Shown: positions 19,245 to 32,471 of the stretch, piece by piece
How the letters are laid out: the number at the start of each line of letters is the position of its first letter
Position numbering within the stretch: the stretch's first letter is position 1
From: Mycoplasmataceae bacterium
GTDB lineage: Bacteria; Bacillota_I; Bacilli_A; Mycoplasmatales; Mycoplasmoidaceae
Reading direction: 5' to 3'
DNA: 64,000 nucleotides
NCBI GenBank assembly: GCA_031265955.1
Contig: JAISBY010000006.1
Coordinates: 1-64,000 of the forward strand
Notes under the pieces: generated by a model
The model's input: the letters and a program-made list of their open reading frames with translations, nothing else
The model's database searches: none
What the model was told of the DNA's origin: nothing
Translations under genes and position numbers: made by a program

Positions 19245-20033
19245 ATGTCCAATAATTTCATTTTTAATTATTCAATTGCAACAAATAAAGGTATCCGCGA
19301 GATTAACGAAGACGCTAGTTGGATTGGTTTTAATAAAAGTGAACAAGTATTAATTATTGTTTGTGATGGTATCGGTTCTCAAGATGATAGTCAAATTGCC
19401 TCATTAATTACGGTTGAAACTTTTAAAAGCCACTTTGAGAAGAAAACTAGAATTAGGAATATTGATTTATTTTTTAATAAGTGTTTAAAAGCCTCATATA
19501 ACAAAGTTAGCAGTATTGCCAATAAAAAACTTAATGGTAAAAAAATTGGCACAACTCTAGTTGCAACTTTTATTGACAATGGGAAAGTTACTACTTTTAA
19601 TTTGGGGGACTCTAGACTTTATCATTATTCATATGCCGATGATGCTTGAGCACAAATTACAAGAGACCATAATTTGTACAATTATTTTAACGATCTTGCC
19701 GAAAAAGACAAGACAATTGATGTCAATGAATTATGTATGCGTCACAAAAATCAACTACTAGCTTTAACAAAATGCTTGGAAAGTAATAGTGATGCTCATG
19801 TTAATTATGATAAGTATGTATTTAATGTTGATGTAGGCGATGTCTTATTTCAAGCAACCGATGGTGTTTATCATTACCTAAAATTGAATAACGTAACTGA
19901 AACTCTAAAGAATAATTCAATGAATTTTGACGCAATTAGTCGTAATTTAATTCAAATTGCATTAGAAAATAAAAGTAATGACAACTTAACTTGTGTTGTT
20001 GTGGAGTGTATTAATGCCAACTCAAAAGGTTAA
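19245..20033 (+). CDS. prpC: PP2C-type protein phosphatase
   Basis: 262 residues. Metal-binding motifs of PPM phosphatases appear in order: REINEDA, VCDGIG, GTTLVA, NLGDSRLY, TDGVY and NDNLTCVVV. It opposes the Ser/Thr kinase encoded next, whose start lies 20 bases inside this gene's end, so the pair is translationally coupled. TATAAT at 19228-19233 leaves only about 11 bases before the ATG. Confidence 0.93.
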
Positions 20034-21192
20034 AGAAGAACCAAAATTTCCTAAGGTAGAATTTCACCCTAACGACATTGTTTTAAATAAATACCGTATT
20101 CTTAATCGACTAGGTTCTGGCGGAATGTCATCCATTGTTTACAAAGCTGAAGATGTTAATATTAAGAATGATGAATTTTTTGCCAATAAAGAAAAAAATG
20201 TAGCAATCAAAGTTGTTAATCGTGACGAAACATGAAAAGAGGGAGAATGAACTAAAATTCATGATGAATGTGTTACTAGTCAGCGAGTTGCTAATAAGAA
20301 AAATATTGTTAATACCTATGAGGTGGCCAAAATAAATAACGGTAATTCTATTATTATTGTTATGGAATACATAGATGGTATTTCATTACACGATCATTTA
20401 GCAAAGGTAGATTATTTCAGCGTTCGTGAGGCTACTTATTACTTTGCCCGTATTTTGGACGGCATTAAAGAATTACATAGTTTTAATGAAAAAATCATTC
20501 ATCGCGATTTAAAACCAGAAAATATTATGTTGACTAAAGATTTAATGCAAGTGAAAATTATAGATTTTGGTATTTCTTCAGTAATGATTGATTCTACTCT
20601 TAGTGGCGAAAAGAAAATTGTAACAAATGAAGAAACTATTTTTGGTACTTATCCATATATTTCACCAGACCTAAAAAAAATGTTTAAAAAAACACCGGTG
20701 GAACGTGAAAAATTGATTAGTGTACAATTTGATTTCTTTCCACTAGGGGTAATTTTTTACGAAATGTTAATGGGCGAAAAGCCTTTTAAAACTGCTGATG
20801 AAAATGACATATCAGTAATTGGCTTGCCGTTAAAATACGACATGATGTGTATTAGCGACATTAATCCAAATATTCCTACCACTCTTGAAAACATTATTTT
20901 TCGATGCTTAGCTTCGAAAGATAGCGACCTTAAATACCGTTACCAATCAGTTAACGAAATTATTAATGATCTTAATAATTACAACAAGGATCCTCAAAAA
21001 GGTGCATTTGCTAAATTGTTAAAGCCTAAAAATGAAAGAACTTTGCAATTATACAACGCTTTTAATGTAATACAACAAAAGCAACATGAAAAATTTTATG
21101 AACAACATTGATTTTATTGAATTATGTTCACAATTGCGAGTGTGACACTTTCTTTAATTGTTATATTAGCATGCCTTCACGAATTGAAATAA
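20014..21192 (+). CDS. prkC: Membrane-bound Ser/Thr protein kinase without ectodomain
   Basis: 392 residues. Kinase domain with LGSGGMSSIVYKA, VAIKVV lysine, HRDLKPENIM catalytic loop, IIDFGIS and GTYPYISPD activation end. A single C-terminal membrane helix is followed by only about five residues, so the PASTA sensor domains of wall-bearing Firmicutes are missing, as expected in a cell without peptidoglycan. The start MPTQKVK is chosen for the GGAG upstream. Paired with PrpC. Confidence 0.95.
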
Positions 21193-21207
21193 CTATAATT
21201 AATATAT

Positions 21208-22494
21208 ATGTTTAAATTCAAAATAGAAAATGTTAATAACCGAATTAATAGCAAATTAATGAAACGTTATCAAGTCACTGTTGATAGTTTAATCGAAAAA
21301 ATTAATTTAAAAGTGTTAGATGGTACTGATATGATGGGATGATTGGAATTAGTAGAAACCTACGATAATCAAGAAATCATTCAAATGCGTGCCAAAGCAC
21401 AAGAATGAAAAAAAATGAATATCAAGAATGTCTTGGTGATTGGTATTGGTGGTTCATACGTTGGGGTGCGAGCAGCCATTGATATGTGTTGTGGTAATTT
21501 CGATGAAATAACACCTAAGTTAATCTGAGTTCATAATATGGCGGCCTCTTATATTACCAACTTAGTAAAAAAAATACAAAATGAAAAATTTGGAATTATT
21601 ATCATTTCCAAGTCCGGCACAACATTAGAGCCAGCTGTTGCTTTTAGAATTTTCCGTGGGATATTACAAAAGAATGTTGGTATTAGTAAACTGCACAAAT
21701 ATATTGTGGCTATCACCGACAAACAAAAAGGTACGCTTCATGATTTTGCTAAGAATCATCATATCACTACCTTTAGTATCCCAAACGATATTGGTGGACG
21801 TTTTTCTGTTTTAACACCGGTTGGTATGTTCACAATGATTCTTAAAGGTTTGGATCCTTTGATGATCCTTAAAGGAGCAAAACACGCAATTAAAGATACA
21901 CGAGATAATGATATTAGTGAAAATAGTGCTTTTCTATATGCGTGTTATCGCCATTACCTCTTCAGAATAAAACATTACCAAATTGAAAACTTTATTGTTT
22001 ATGATCCAGCCTTACAATTTGTTAGTGAAATGTGAAGACAAATTTTCGGTGAGTCTGAAGGTAAAGATGGTAAAGCATTATTTCCAACTGTTTCTTTATT
22101 TACTACTGATTTACATTCAATGGGACAATACTTACAACAGGGAACACGAAATTTCTTTGAAACAACTTTGATATCTGTCAAACCAAAATCTGATTTAACT
22201 TTAAAAATTTCAGACAATAGTGATAAGTTGAAATATTTAAATAATAAATCTTTGGATTTTGTTAATAAAAAAGCTTTTGAAGGGACACTTGCTGCTCACA
22301 GTAGAATTGGTAAAGTTGATAATTTTGTAATTGAAATTGGTGCGTATGATGAATACCATTTTGGTTATTTATTTATTTGATTGGCAATGGCTGTCACCAT
22401 GAGTGGTTACCTATTAAAAATTAATCCATTTAACCAACCAGGTGTTGAACAATACAAAAGTAATATGTTTAAACTACTTGGGCGAAAGGATTAA
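21208..22494 (+). CDS. pgi: Glucose-6-phosphate isomerase
   Basis: 428 residues, short Firmicute-type Pgi. Motifs: [50 protein letters not shown]. It interconverts glucose-6-P and fructose-6-P, feeding PTS-derived sugar into glycolysis. TATAAT at 21194-21199 puts the ATG at a leaderless position. Confidence 0.97.
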
Positions 22495-22499
22495 GATTT

Positions 22500-22552
22500 C
22501 TTATTAATTGACAAATATAAAACTTGTAAATCCTTTTGTCTATTTCACTTGA
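22500..22552 (+). repeat. Diverged duplicate of the aspS 3' end
   Basis: TTATTAATTGACAAATATAA is identical to bases near 22910, and similarity of roughly 80 percent continues for another 30 bases. In 22910-22961 this is aspS coding sequence; here it is noncoding, so it is a remnant of a duplication or of an earlier aspS end. The copies are direct repeats about 410 bp apart. Confidence 0.75.
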
Positions 22553-22663
22553 AATAAGCTCCGCTTAATTGGAGAAAAAGTACAAGTGTTCTAAACATCT
22601 ATATAATCATTAGTGTGAAAAATAAAAGTAATTCAACAAATTATCAAGTAACTAAATCTGATC

Positions 22664-22837
22664 ATGACCCCAGTAAAACGTGGCGACAATATTACATTAA
22701 CTCGTAAAGTGAAATCTCGTGGTCCTGGTTCAGACATTATTATTGATAAACCTCCGCGTATGACTCTAAACAGACTTGCTGAAATGTTCATTGATTTTAA
22801 AAAAGTTGTAGAAGATTATATTAAATCTCATCCTTAG
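22664..22837 (+). CDS. Possible small basic protein, maybe frameshifted at its 5' end
   Basis: 57 residues ending in an amphipathic helix (LAEMFIDFKKVVEDYIKSHP). No family recognised. The only promoter seen, TATAAT at 22601-22606, would give a leaderless GTG at 22615 in another frame that reads 30 codons before stopping at 22707. The two frames could be halves of one gene broken by a single indel. It lies between the direct repeats derived from aspS. Confidence 0.4.
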   Translation: MTPVKRGDNITLTRKVKSRGPGSDIIIDKPPRMTLNRLAEMFIDFKKVVEDYIKSHP

Positions 22838-22882
22838 GCTACAATTCAAAAACAAATTATTGAAGAATCAGAATACAGTTCG

Positions 22883-22908
22883 ACTATCAATTTTAATTTT
22901 TTGATAGT
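22883..22908. terminator. Hairpin at the aspS stop
   Basis: CTATCAA and TTGATAG pair around a T-rich loop and are followed by TTTATT rightward. It would serve the small rightward ORF best; it overlaps the aspS stop codon on the other strand. Confidence 0.5.
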
Positions 22909-24638
22909 TTATTAATTGACAAATATAAATCTTGCAAATCTTTTTCGTCTACGGCACTTGGAGTTTCCATCATCAAATCAACCCCATGACTATTTTTTGG
23001 AAAGGCAATTACGTCACGGATACTTTCTGAGTTAGTTAAAATCATTGCCAACCGGTCTAGCCCTAAAGCAATACCACCGTGTGGTGGCACGCCATAAGTG
23101 AAGGCTTTTAGTAGAAAACCAAACTTGTTTTGAATTTCGTTTTCTTTTAAACCAATCGCTTTGAACATTCGATTTTGTATATCGCTATCAGTAATTCGAA
23201 TTGAACCGCCACCAATTTCATAACCATTTAAGACAATATCATATGCTCTGGCCTTAGCGTTAGCCATATTGGTATCAAAATTATTAATTGTTTCAATAGT
23301 TGGTGAAGTGAAAGGATGATGAGCTGCTTGATATTTCTTTTCTTTCTCATCATATTCAAACAATGGTCAATCAGTGATTCAAACAAATTTATATTCATTT
23401 TGTTTTTTTAATTTTAACAAGTTACCTAATTCATTTCTAACCGCACCCAATGATTGATTTACTACTTCTAGACTATCAATTACCATCAATAATGTACCTT
23501 TGCTAAGATTGTTATCTTTAAAAATATGATTAATGATGGTTGGTTCAATTTTTTTAACTGAACCTGTTATAACACCATTATCAACCGTTAAATACATCAA
23601 GTCATAAGCCTTGTTGTCTTTAGCATATTTACGTAATGATTCAATTTGTTTCTTATCTAAAACAATATTGGGAACAATAATATATTTAATAGATTTATTA
23701 TTTTTTAATGCGTCTTTGATTACGGTAAATTCAGTGTTTTGAAAATAAGATGAGGCATCATGTAATTTTAAATCATAACGTAAATCAGGCTTATCAGATC
23801 CATATTCATTCATTGCTATGCTATATTTCATTATTGGAAATGGAACAGTCAATTGAACATTTAATGTTTCGGTAAATACTTTGACAAACATTTTTTCAAT
23901 AATATCCATAATTGTTTGTTCGGTAGGAAAAGACATTTCTAAATCCAACTGCGTAAATTCTGGTTGACGATCTGCTCTTAAATCTTCGTCTCGAAAGCAA
24001 CGTGCAATTTGAAAATAACGATTCATGCCTGAAAGCATAAGAAGTTGTTTATAGATTTGTGGTGATTGTGGTAAAGCATAAAAATTATTCATCTTTACTC
24101 TAGTAGGAACAAGATAATCTCTCGCTCCTTCTGGTGTGGCTTTGGACAAGATTGGAGTTTCAATTTCGATGAATTCACGACTAAGTAAATAATTACGAAT
24201 TGCATTATTTAATTTAGAACGAAAGATGATTTTATTTCGATTAATAGGACGTCTTAAGTCTAAATAACGATATTTTAAACGGACTTCTTCAAGTGCATCT
24301 GTTTCATTTTCAACAATTAAAGGAGTTTGAGCCGACTTCGACAATAATTTAAAATCGTTTAGTTTAATTTCAATGTCTCCGTTTGGAATATTTTTATTAA
24401 TGCTTTTGCGAACACTTACTACGCCTGAAATTTCGACAACTGATTCTTTTGTAGTACTAAAAACTTCGTTAAAATATTTGTTGTGTTCATCAACAACAAT
24501 TTGTACTAAACCGTATCGATCAGCAACATCTAAAAACAATAAAGATCCCAACTTACGGTTCTTTTTCACTCACCCGCGAATGACTACATTTTTACCGTTT
24601 TCACGATTACTAATTTTTCCACAATAACTTCATTCCAT
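22893..24638 (-). CDS. aspS: Aspartyl-tRNA synthetase
   Basis: 581 residues. N-terminal OB anticodon-binding domain begins [11 protein letters not shown]; class II motif 2 is [18 protein letters not shown] and motif 3 is [12 protein letters not shown]. The bacterial GAD insertion lies between, but is short. Charges tRNA-Asp. Three TGA-coded Trp. Start follows the hisS stop by nine bases, so the two synthetases form an operon. Confidence 0.97.
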
Positions 24639-24647
24639 AATAGGTAT

Positions 24648-25916
24648 TTATTTATTTTTCTTAATAAAATCAACGATTTTAGTGATTTCAATGGTTTCTT
24701 GTTTTAATGTTTTTTGATCTTTGATAACGATTTTCTTATCGGACAATTCTTTTTCGCCAAGTATCATTACAAAACGAGCTTTTAAAGCTTCGGCATAACT
24801 GAAATTCTTTTGTAATTTATAGGTTTCAAATTTGCAAACTGCCCCAATTCCTGCCGAGCGGAGAATTGCTAAAATTAAAATAGCAGTTGGTTGGGTCCGT
24901 TCATTTAAATTTGCGATAACAACATCAATGGGTTTTTGCAAAGGTAAAGAAATATTTTCATAGTCAAGTATTAATAATAATCTTTCAATTCCTAATGCAA
25001 AACCAGTACAAGAACATTCTTCGCCACCCAGTTCTTTAACAAGGTTGGCATAACGACCTCCACCAATAATTGCCGGCTGTCCAGCTAATCTATCGTCAGT
25101 TGAATTAATCTCAAAAATAAAGTTAGTGTAATAATCTAAACCGCGAACTAAGGTGTCATCAATTTTGAAATCAACTTCCATATTTTTCAATAATTGACCA
25201 ATTACTTTAAAATCATTTTTTTCTTTATCTGACAAGAATTTGTCAATTTTAGGAGCTTTTTTAACAAAATCTTTTTTGCCATCTTCCTTGTCGTCTAAAA
25301 TTCTTAATGGATTAGTTCCGATACGAGATTGCGAAAGTTCTGACAGTTGATTTTTATATTTCTCAAAATATTCTTTTAATTCAATAATTCATTTTTTGCG
25401 CGCTTCAAAACCACCAATATTATTAATGAAAACTTGGTATTTTTTAACTCCTAATGTCTGCAAAATAGAAATTGCCATCAACAATAAATCAACATCATCC
25501 ATCACTGAATTAGTATTAATACATTCAACACCAAATTGGTTGAATTGACGTAGCCGCCCGCTTTGTGGTCGCTCATAGCGAAACATTGGACCAATATAAA
25601 AAAGTTTAATTGGTGTTGGGAGTTTGTTTAACAACTTTTCTTCGACTACAGATCGTATCACTCCAGCCGTTCCTTCTGGACGTAAAACCATTTCTCGATC
25701 ACCTTTGTCTTTGAAACTATAGAATTCTTTTTTGACGATATCGCTAGTCTCGCCAACGGATCGAATGAACAATTCACTATTTTCAAAAATAGGTGTTTTA
25801 ATTTCACGATAACCATTTAAATTAGCAATCAAAGTCAACAGATCAGTTAAGGTACGATACCTTTCACTAGCATCTGGTAATCAATCTTCAGTTCCGCGCG
25901 GTTTAAGATAACTCAT
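24648..25916 (-). CDS. hisS: Histidyl-tRNA synthetase
   Basis: 422 residues, usual length. Class II motifs: LRPEGTAGVIRS (motif 2 region), YIGPMFRYERPQSGRLRQFNQ, and the HisRS-specific VRGLDYYTNFIFE and GGGRYANLV; motif 3 is GFALGIERL. C-terminal anticodon domain follows. Opens MSYLKPRGTEDW with a TGA-coded Trp. First gene of hisS-aspS. Confidence 0.97.
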
Positions 25917-25984
25917 ATATGGCAATAATTATAGTAATTACATAGTAAATACTTTATAATACTTTTCCATTTTTACCCCCTTCT

Positions 25985-28900
25985 ATGAAAATTTGGCCAT
26001 TTAACAGAAAGAAAAGACAATTAAAAGAGACTGACGACAGTCTTTCTTTTGCAAAGGCTGCTACTAAAAAAAGTAGTCGTATTAATATTATCGGTTCTTT
26101 TATTGCTGCTTTTTTAGTTTTAGGTGCTGGGGCAACAGGAATTGGCATCTCCGCTTCCAAACAAGTCCTTGGTAGCGAATTTAGCAAATCATACAATGTT
26201 CGTTTTGAATTGAGCCCATACGATGAACAATCCTATGGTGAAACAACAGACGAAATTAACCCACACGAAACTTTTGCTGAAAAAGCTAAAAGTTCGGCTG
26301 ATGCTTATTCTCGTTATTTGCATGAAAAGGGTATTGATGATGTAAACGTTTATCCTGAATGAATACCAAAAGAAGGTTCGTCACCAACTGATCCAACCTA
26401 CGAGCATTCAGGTAACATTTTTATTAATGCGGTTTTACCAAATGATTATTACTACAATAATCTAGATGAAAAACGTGAAGAGATTCCATCTCCAAGCATT
26501 TATATGAACGACATTAATTCATCTCGTCTTACCGCCATCATTCAAAGGGATGCGGATGATAATATTCACCAATTCTCCGTTATTCCGTTAAACCAATATA
26601 TTGACTCTAACACCGCAGCAAGAATTAATAGTAAAAATCCTCAAGAAGTTCAAATGAAATTAACAACTTCATTTTCAAATATTGTTGATAGCGTTTTGGA
26701 TAATGAAAATGATGATAAAAATCATTCACAAATTTACATAGTTCGTAATTACAACGAATTATTAAATTACATGTTGTATATCTTACAGGTTGAATATAAC
26801 TTTAATAATTCTGGTACATTAGATGAGAATACCAAGAAACTATTTAATTCAATTAATGATTATTTTGTTAATGGCAAAAGTGGTGAGCAAGATTTCTATA
26901 ATGCCTACAGAACTAATGGCGGAATAACAAACGCTCAGCCAACATTACAACCAATCAATGTTTCAGGCTATGGATATCATCGTGTTACAAACAATGGTAC
27001 AAATTTAGTAATTAACGATACCCCGGTATCTAATGATGATACAACAACTGATGCATTACTTTATTGAATGTCTAAATATGAAAATAGTAATTGGTCTGAC
27101 CCATCCACAACTGTTAATTACAGTTTTTTAAATCAATATATTTTAGCCTTTGGCCAAGCTGATAAAAAAACACCAGCATCTGATGCGGATATTCCAGCCA
27201 ATTCTTTTTTAAAAATTATTCCTAATAAAAATCCAACCAATACAAAAGAAGACAGTAATTTCCAATGGTTGACAATTAACACAAATAGTCGTTACGAAGC
27301 AAGACAGGTTCTCAATGGAGTAAAAAACTTTGCTTTTGAATTGCCACTTAAAGTTGTTAACGTGGCATACGTTCCTCCACCAAGTACTGGTTCAACTGGT
27401 TTGTTTAATACGATTACTAATAATATCTCTACGATTGAGCAACCATTTAGTTCCAATGTTTTTGGAATGAAACCAATTGTTGGATTAGTAGTTTCTTTAG
27501 GCTTAATTCTTTTAGGTATTGGCATTTTAATTTCCATTCTATATCGTGTTCCTGGAGCGTTTGGGATTGCTTCTATAATCGCTACCTTTGGTTTAACCTT
27601 AATGATTATGGTTTTATCTAATTATGTTTTAAGCATGGGTTTATTCATAGGATTATTAATCGGACTGTTTGGTGCTACTATCGCACTATTTAGTTGATGT
27701 GAGCGGATTAAAAAAATTCATCGGAGTGGTGTAATGTTTGATGTGGCTGTCCGTAAAGGTGTAAAACGAGGTTTTTTACCAGCTATTGACATTCACGCTA
27801 TTTTATTAGTGCTAGGTGTTTGTGTATCGTATTTTGGTACCAATCAAATCGCTGCTTTAGGTAACACCTTACTAATTTTTAGCATTATTTCATTAGTCAT
27901 GACAGTACTTGTTTGGGCATTGTTGACATTATTGCTATTTAACAATAAAATTGGTTTTTTAAAGTTACGATGATTTTTCAGGAACAAAAAAGAATCAATG
28001 GTTAATATTGTCGAGACGAAGAACTACGAAACTACATTTCAAGGGAAATTTGAAACGAAGAAATTTACGGTTTTTGGTTGAAAACAAATTTTGTGTGCTA
28101 GTGTTGTTCTAACAATTGCTATTCTAGGAGTTGTTTTAATTTTAGCCGTAGGTGTTCACAGTTCTTATTTATTTTATGGTGGTAGCAGAGTAATCACGAC
28201 GTTTGATGTCTACAACAGTAATGTCGGTATTTTTGCTGGTTATTCAAATATTGTACAAACAAACGGGCTAGTATATCTATATTACGATCATACTTTTGAC
28301 ACTGCAACACTTGGCACATCAATTACACTAGGTTACAATCTATCCACTCCTTGAGCATCGGTGCAAGCAATTAGTGCTGCTGGTGCAATTGATTATGTGC
28401 GTTCTTCTGTTTATGTCTTATTAATTGCGAGTGGTTTACTTGCGGCATACGCCTTAGTAAGGCTTAATTGAGTTAGTGTAATTGCTGTGTTTGCCGGTTT
28501 AATTTTCACACCATTACTTGTAATTGGAGTTGTTGCTATTTGTCAAATTTATTTTGACATTTATATTGTGATGGCAATTGTAATAATCTATGCCATTAAT
28601 GCGATGCTCGTTATTAATTTCGTTGGCACAATTAATAATCAGTGAGTTAGAAAACAAATATTTGTTAAGCAAGATTTAAGAAAAATTATTAATTGTGAGA
28701 TAAAGAATTCGTTATGATTCTATGCTAAAATTTATGCAATTTTAATTGCATCATTTATCATCACATTACTATTTGTTTCCAAAGATTTAATCTGGTTTAG
28801 TTCTATTATTCTTATTGGTGTTATATTGTCTACTGCTATTTTGTACGGAATTGTTCCGGTATTATTGTATTGATTCATCGGTTTACGTTACCGTTATTTA

Positions 28901-29008
28901 CTCTCTACTAATGTTGAGAATCCGTTACTCCGTAAGAATTTTGATGTAGTTGACGAACAGTTAATTGATGGTATTAATAAGTTTAAACGTAAACGACCAA
29001 CATTGTAA
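25985..29008 (+). CDS. secDF: SecDF protein-export membrane protein, divergent fused form
   Basis: 1007 residues. An N-terminal helix, a large external P1-like domain (residues 60-470), then six helices containing the SecD-type block SWCERIKKIHRSG...AVRKGVKRGFLPAIDIHAILLV (family ERIREE...A...G..RA....D.N.TT), a cytoplasmic loop, a second six-helix SecF-like half. Fused SecDF uses the proton gradient to pull secreted proteins through SecYEG; here it would serve the many lipoproteins. The usual Asp-Asn pairs are degenerate. Stands alone. Confidence 0.82.
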
Positions 29009-29051
29009 TCAATAGAATATTGGATTAAATTTAATTTTAGAAGGAATGGAA

Positions 29052-31898
29052 ATGGAAACACTAAATAAAGAATGATATCAATCAAGTGTTAATGATACGC
29101 TTAAAGATTTTCAAGTTAAAACTGACGGATTAAGTGATACTGAAATCTTAGATCGTCGCACTAAATTTGGTAGCAACGAATTGCAACAAAAAGAAAAAAA
29201 CGGTCTTTTTAAAGTCATTCTTGATCAATTTAAAGATATCATGATTGTTGTTTTGTTGATAGCTGCACTACTTGGTGTTATTTTTGGTATTGTTAAAAAA
29301 ACACAAGGTGAATCTGACTGGTATGTTGAATTAGTTGAAGGTTTGGTAATTTTTGCTATTGTGGTAATTAATGCCACGATTGGTAGTATTCAAGAAATTA
29401 AGGCTTCAAATGCACTTGAAGCCTTAAAAAAAATTGGCGCCCCTACTTCAAGGGTAGTTCGAAATGGCAAAACCATTATTATTCCCTCTAACGAAATTGT
29501 TTTAGGTGATATTGTCTATATTGAAGATGGTTCTATTGTTCCAGCTGATTTACGTTTAATTGAATCTAGCAATTTAAAAATTCAAGAAGCTTCTTTAACC
29601 GGCGAAAGTGTACCAGTTGATAAAGATGCTAATAAATCATACAATCAAACCTTACCACTAGGTGATCGCAAAAATATGTGTTATAGCTCATCAGTAGTTA
29701 CTTATGGTAATGGTGTTGGTATTGCCGTTGCGATTGGAATGGCTACTGAAGTTGGTAAGATCGCTAAAATGTTAAATGACCAAGAAGAGCAAGAAACACC
29801 AATTAAAAAGAAATTAAATAAAATTGGAAAAATATTAAGTATTATTGGTGCGATTACTGCTGTCGTTGTATTAGCTGTGGGTTTCGCAACTTATGATTGA
29901 CATGGTGCTAGTGATAAATTTGGTTGATTAGAACCATTAATGTTATCCATTACATTAGCAGTAGCGGTTATTCCAGAAGGATTACCAGCGACAGCAACAA
30001 TTGTGATGTCACTGGGTGTACAACGTATGGCCAAGAAAAACGCGATTGTCCGAAAGTTACCTGTTGTTGAGACTTTAGGTAATGCGACAGTTATTTGTAG
30101 TGACAAAACCGGCACATTAACTTTAAATCAAATGACAGTTATTAACGTTTTAAACGGTGATGATATTTTACAAAAGAAATTAAAATCAATTGTTGATGCT
30201 ACCAAAGAAGTGAATTCATATAAAGACATTGTTGTGGCTGGTGTTCTGTGTAACAATGCTCAATTAAATGAAAAAAATCCTGCGATCACAATTGGCGATC
30301 CAACTGAAGGTGCCTTGCTAAATTTAGCTTCTAGTTTTCAAATTAGTTACAAAGATTTACGAACTGAGAACCCACGTCTATACGAACAACCTTTTGATTC
30401 TGTGCGTAAATCGATGTCTAGTCTACATAAATATGAAGGTAAACAATACTTGTTCACTAAAGGTGCTGCTGAAGAATTGCTACTTAAATGTAAGAAAATC
30501 CAAACTAAGGATGGTGTTCGTGAAATTACTCATGATGATATTCATGCGGTTAATGAGATGATTCATACCATGTCTTCAAAAGCGTTACGTGTTTTAGGTT
30601 ATGCTAAAACACCTTGCGAAAAAATTGGCGACGATTTAGAGAAAGATTTAGTTTTTATTGGTTTAACCGGAATGATTGATCCACCGCGTAAAGAAGTTAT
30701 TGCAGCTATTAAAATGTGTCATGAAGCCGGAATTAAAACCATTATGATTACTGGCGATCACAAGATTACTGCCAAAGTCATTGCTACAGAGTTAGGAATG
30801 TTTGTTGAAGAAACAAATGATGATTTATCCCAATCAATTGAAACATTTAAAACCGAACGTGTGGTTGGTAAACAATTAGGCTTGCTCCAAAAAGGCAACA
30901 TCGTTATTAGCGGTGAAGAACTTGACAGTATGAGCGATGAAGAACTTGACAAGGTTATTAATAAGGCTACAGTTTTTGCACGAGTTTCTCCTAACGCTAA
31001 GTTGCGTATTGTTAAAGCGTTACAAGCTAATCATGAAATTGTTGCAATGACTGGTGATGGTGTTAATGATGCTCCCGCTCTTAAAAGTGCTGACATTGGT
31101 GTCGCAATGGGCGTAACTGGTACCGATGTTGCTAAAGATGCATCCGACATGATTTTACTAGATGATAATTTCACAACAATCGGTAGCGCTATCTTTGAAG
31201 GACGACGTATTTATCGAAATATCCAAAAGGTTATTCAGTATTTAATTGCTGGTAACGTTGCGGAAATTTTACTTGTATTGGTTGTTTTTATCGCCGAAGC
31301 TATTGCAGCAGCCTCAGGTCATAAAGGACTTTTCCCAGAAGTTTTAAATCCGATTCAATTGTTAATCATTAACTTATTAACCGAAACAATACCTTGTATT
31401 GCTTTAGGACTAGATCCTGCTGAGAAAGACATTATGAAGCGGCAAGCTCAAGCTGGCCAAAATTTATTTGAACGGAGATTGATTATTCGTATTATTTGAC
31501 ATGGTGCATATTTATTTCTCATTTCGTTAGTTGCATACATGTTAGGAACATTTGTTCTTGAAGATCAAATGAAGGGAAATCATACTGAACTGAACGGTAT
31601 GACTTTAGCATTTTTAACCGTAGCTATTTCCCAAACCTTTCATTCCATTAGTATGCGTTCTGATAAGATTTCCATCTTTTCAAAACAAAACGAAAGGAAC
31701 TTATTATTGCCAACATTGATAGCGATATCAATCCTTCTCATTATTATTTTAGCAATGATTAGTATGTATACTGGTGATGAAGTTAGCAAAATTTTAGGAA
31801 TGGTTAAAATGGGTTACGCCCCATGATTAGTGACAGTTTGTCTAGCAGTTTCCATTATTCCGGTAGTAGAAACTGCGAAGGTTTTAAAAATTAATTAA
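29052..31898 (+). CDS. P-type cation ATPase, Ca2+-type (P2)
   Basis: 948 residues. Actuator TGES (EASLTGESVPVDK), phosphorylation site CSDKTGTLT, TM4 motif VAVIPEGLPA, hinge MTGDGVNDAPALKSADIG and ten predicted helices with PIQLLIINLLTETIPCIALGLDP in TM6. The pattern fits SERCA/PMCA-like calcium pumps (or a P2 relative); extrusion of Ca2+ at the cost of ATP is the likely job. N-terminus chosen at METLNKEW after GGAA; a second ATG two codons upstream is possible. Confidence 0.93.
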
Positions 31899-31949
31899 GA
31901 CATATTAAAATAATGCATCATAATTTACAATATTAAAAGGAACAATCCT

Positions 31950-32426
31950 ATGGAACAACAAAAAAATTTATTAACTCAAGATGGTAAAGAGAAATTAGAA
32001 CATGAATTACGCGAACTAATTGATACAAAACGACCAGCCATTATTAAAGCAATTCAGGAAGCACGTGAACAAGGTGACTTAAGTGAGAACGCTGATTATG
32101 ATGCTGCGAAAAATCGTCAAGCTGAAATTGAAGGTCGTATTAAAGAAATACAAAGTATTTTAGATCGTGCTGAAATCATTGTTGAAACCACTAAAGATGA
32201 TCGTAAAGTAAAAGTTGGTAGCAAAGTTACCATTTTAGATTTAAGTGAAAATGAAGATTACACTTATGAAATCGTCGGTGAAGTGGAAGCTGATCCTGAT
32301 CAAAATAAAATATCCAATTTATCACCGCTGGCTAAATCAATTTTAAATAAAACCGTTGGAACTACCGTAGAAGTTCACGGTATTGAAGACTCTTACAAAA
32401 TCAAAATAAAGAAAATTGATAACTAG
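31950..32426 (+). CDS. greA: Transcription elongation factor GreA
   Basis: 158 residues. N-terminal coiled coil with the acidic tip GDLSENADYDAAK, which reaches into the RNA polymerase secondary channel, and a C-terminal FKBP-like domain containing VGSKVTILD and LSPLAKSILNK. It rescues backtracked polymerase by transcript cleavage. Starts 51 bases after the ATPase with AAAGGAA upstream. Confidence 0.97.
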   Translation: MEQQKNLLTQDGKEKLEHELRELIDTKRPAIIKAIQEAREQGDLSENADYDAAKNRQAEIEGRIKEIQSILDRAEIIVETTKDDRKVKVGSKVTILDLSENEDYTYEIVGEVEADPDQNKISNLSPLAKSILNKTVGTTVEVHGIEDSYKIKIKKIDN

Positions 32427-32471
32427 AAGAGTCTATAATTGGTTCATATAAATCTAAAGAGAGATAAAACT

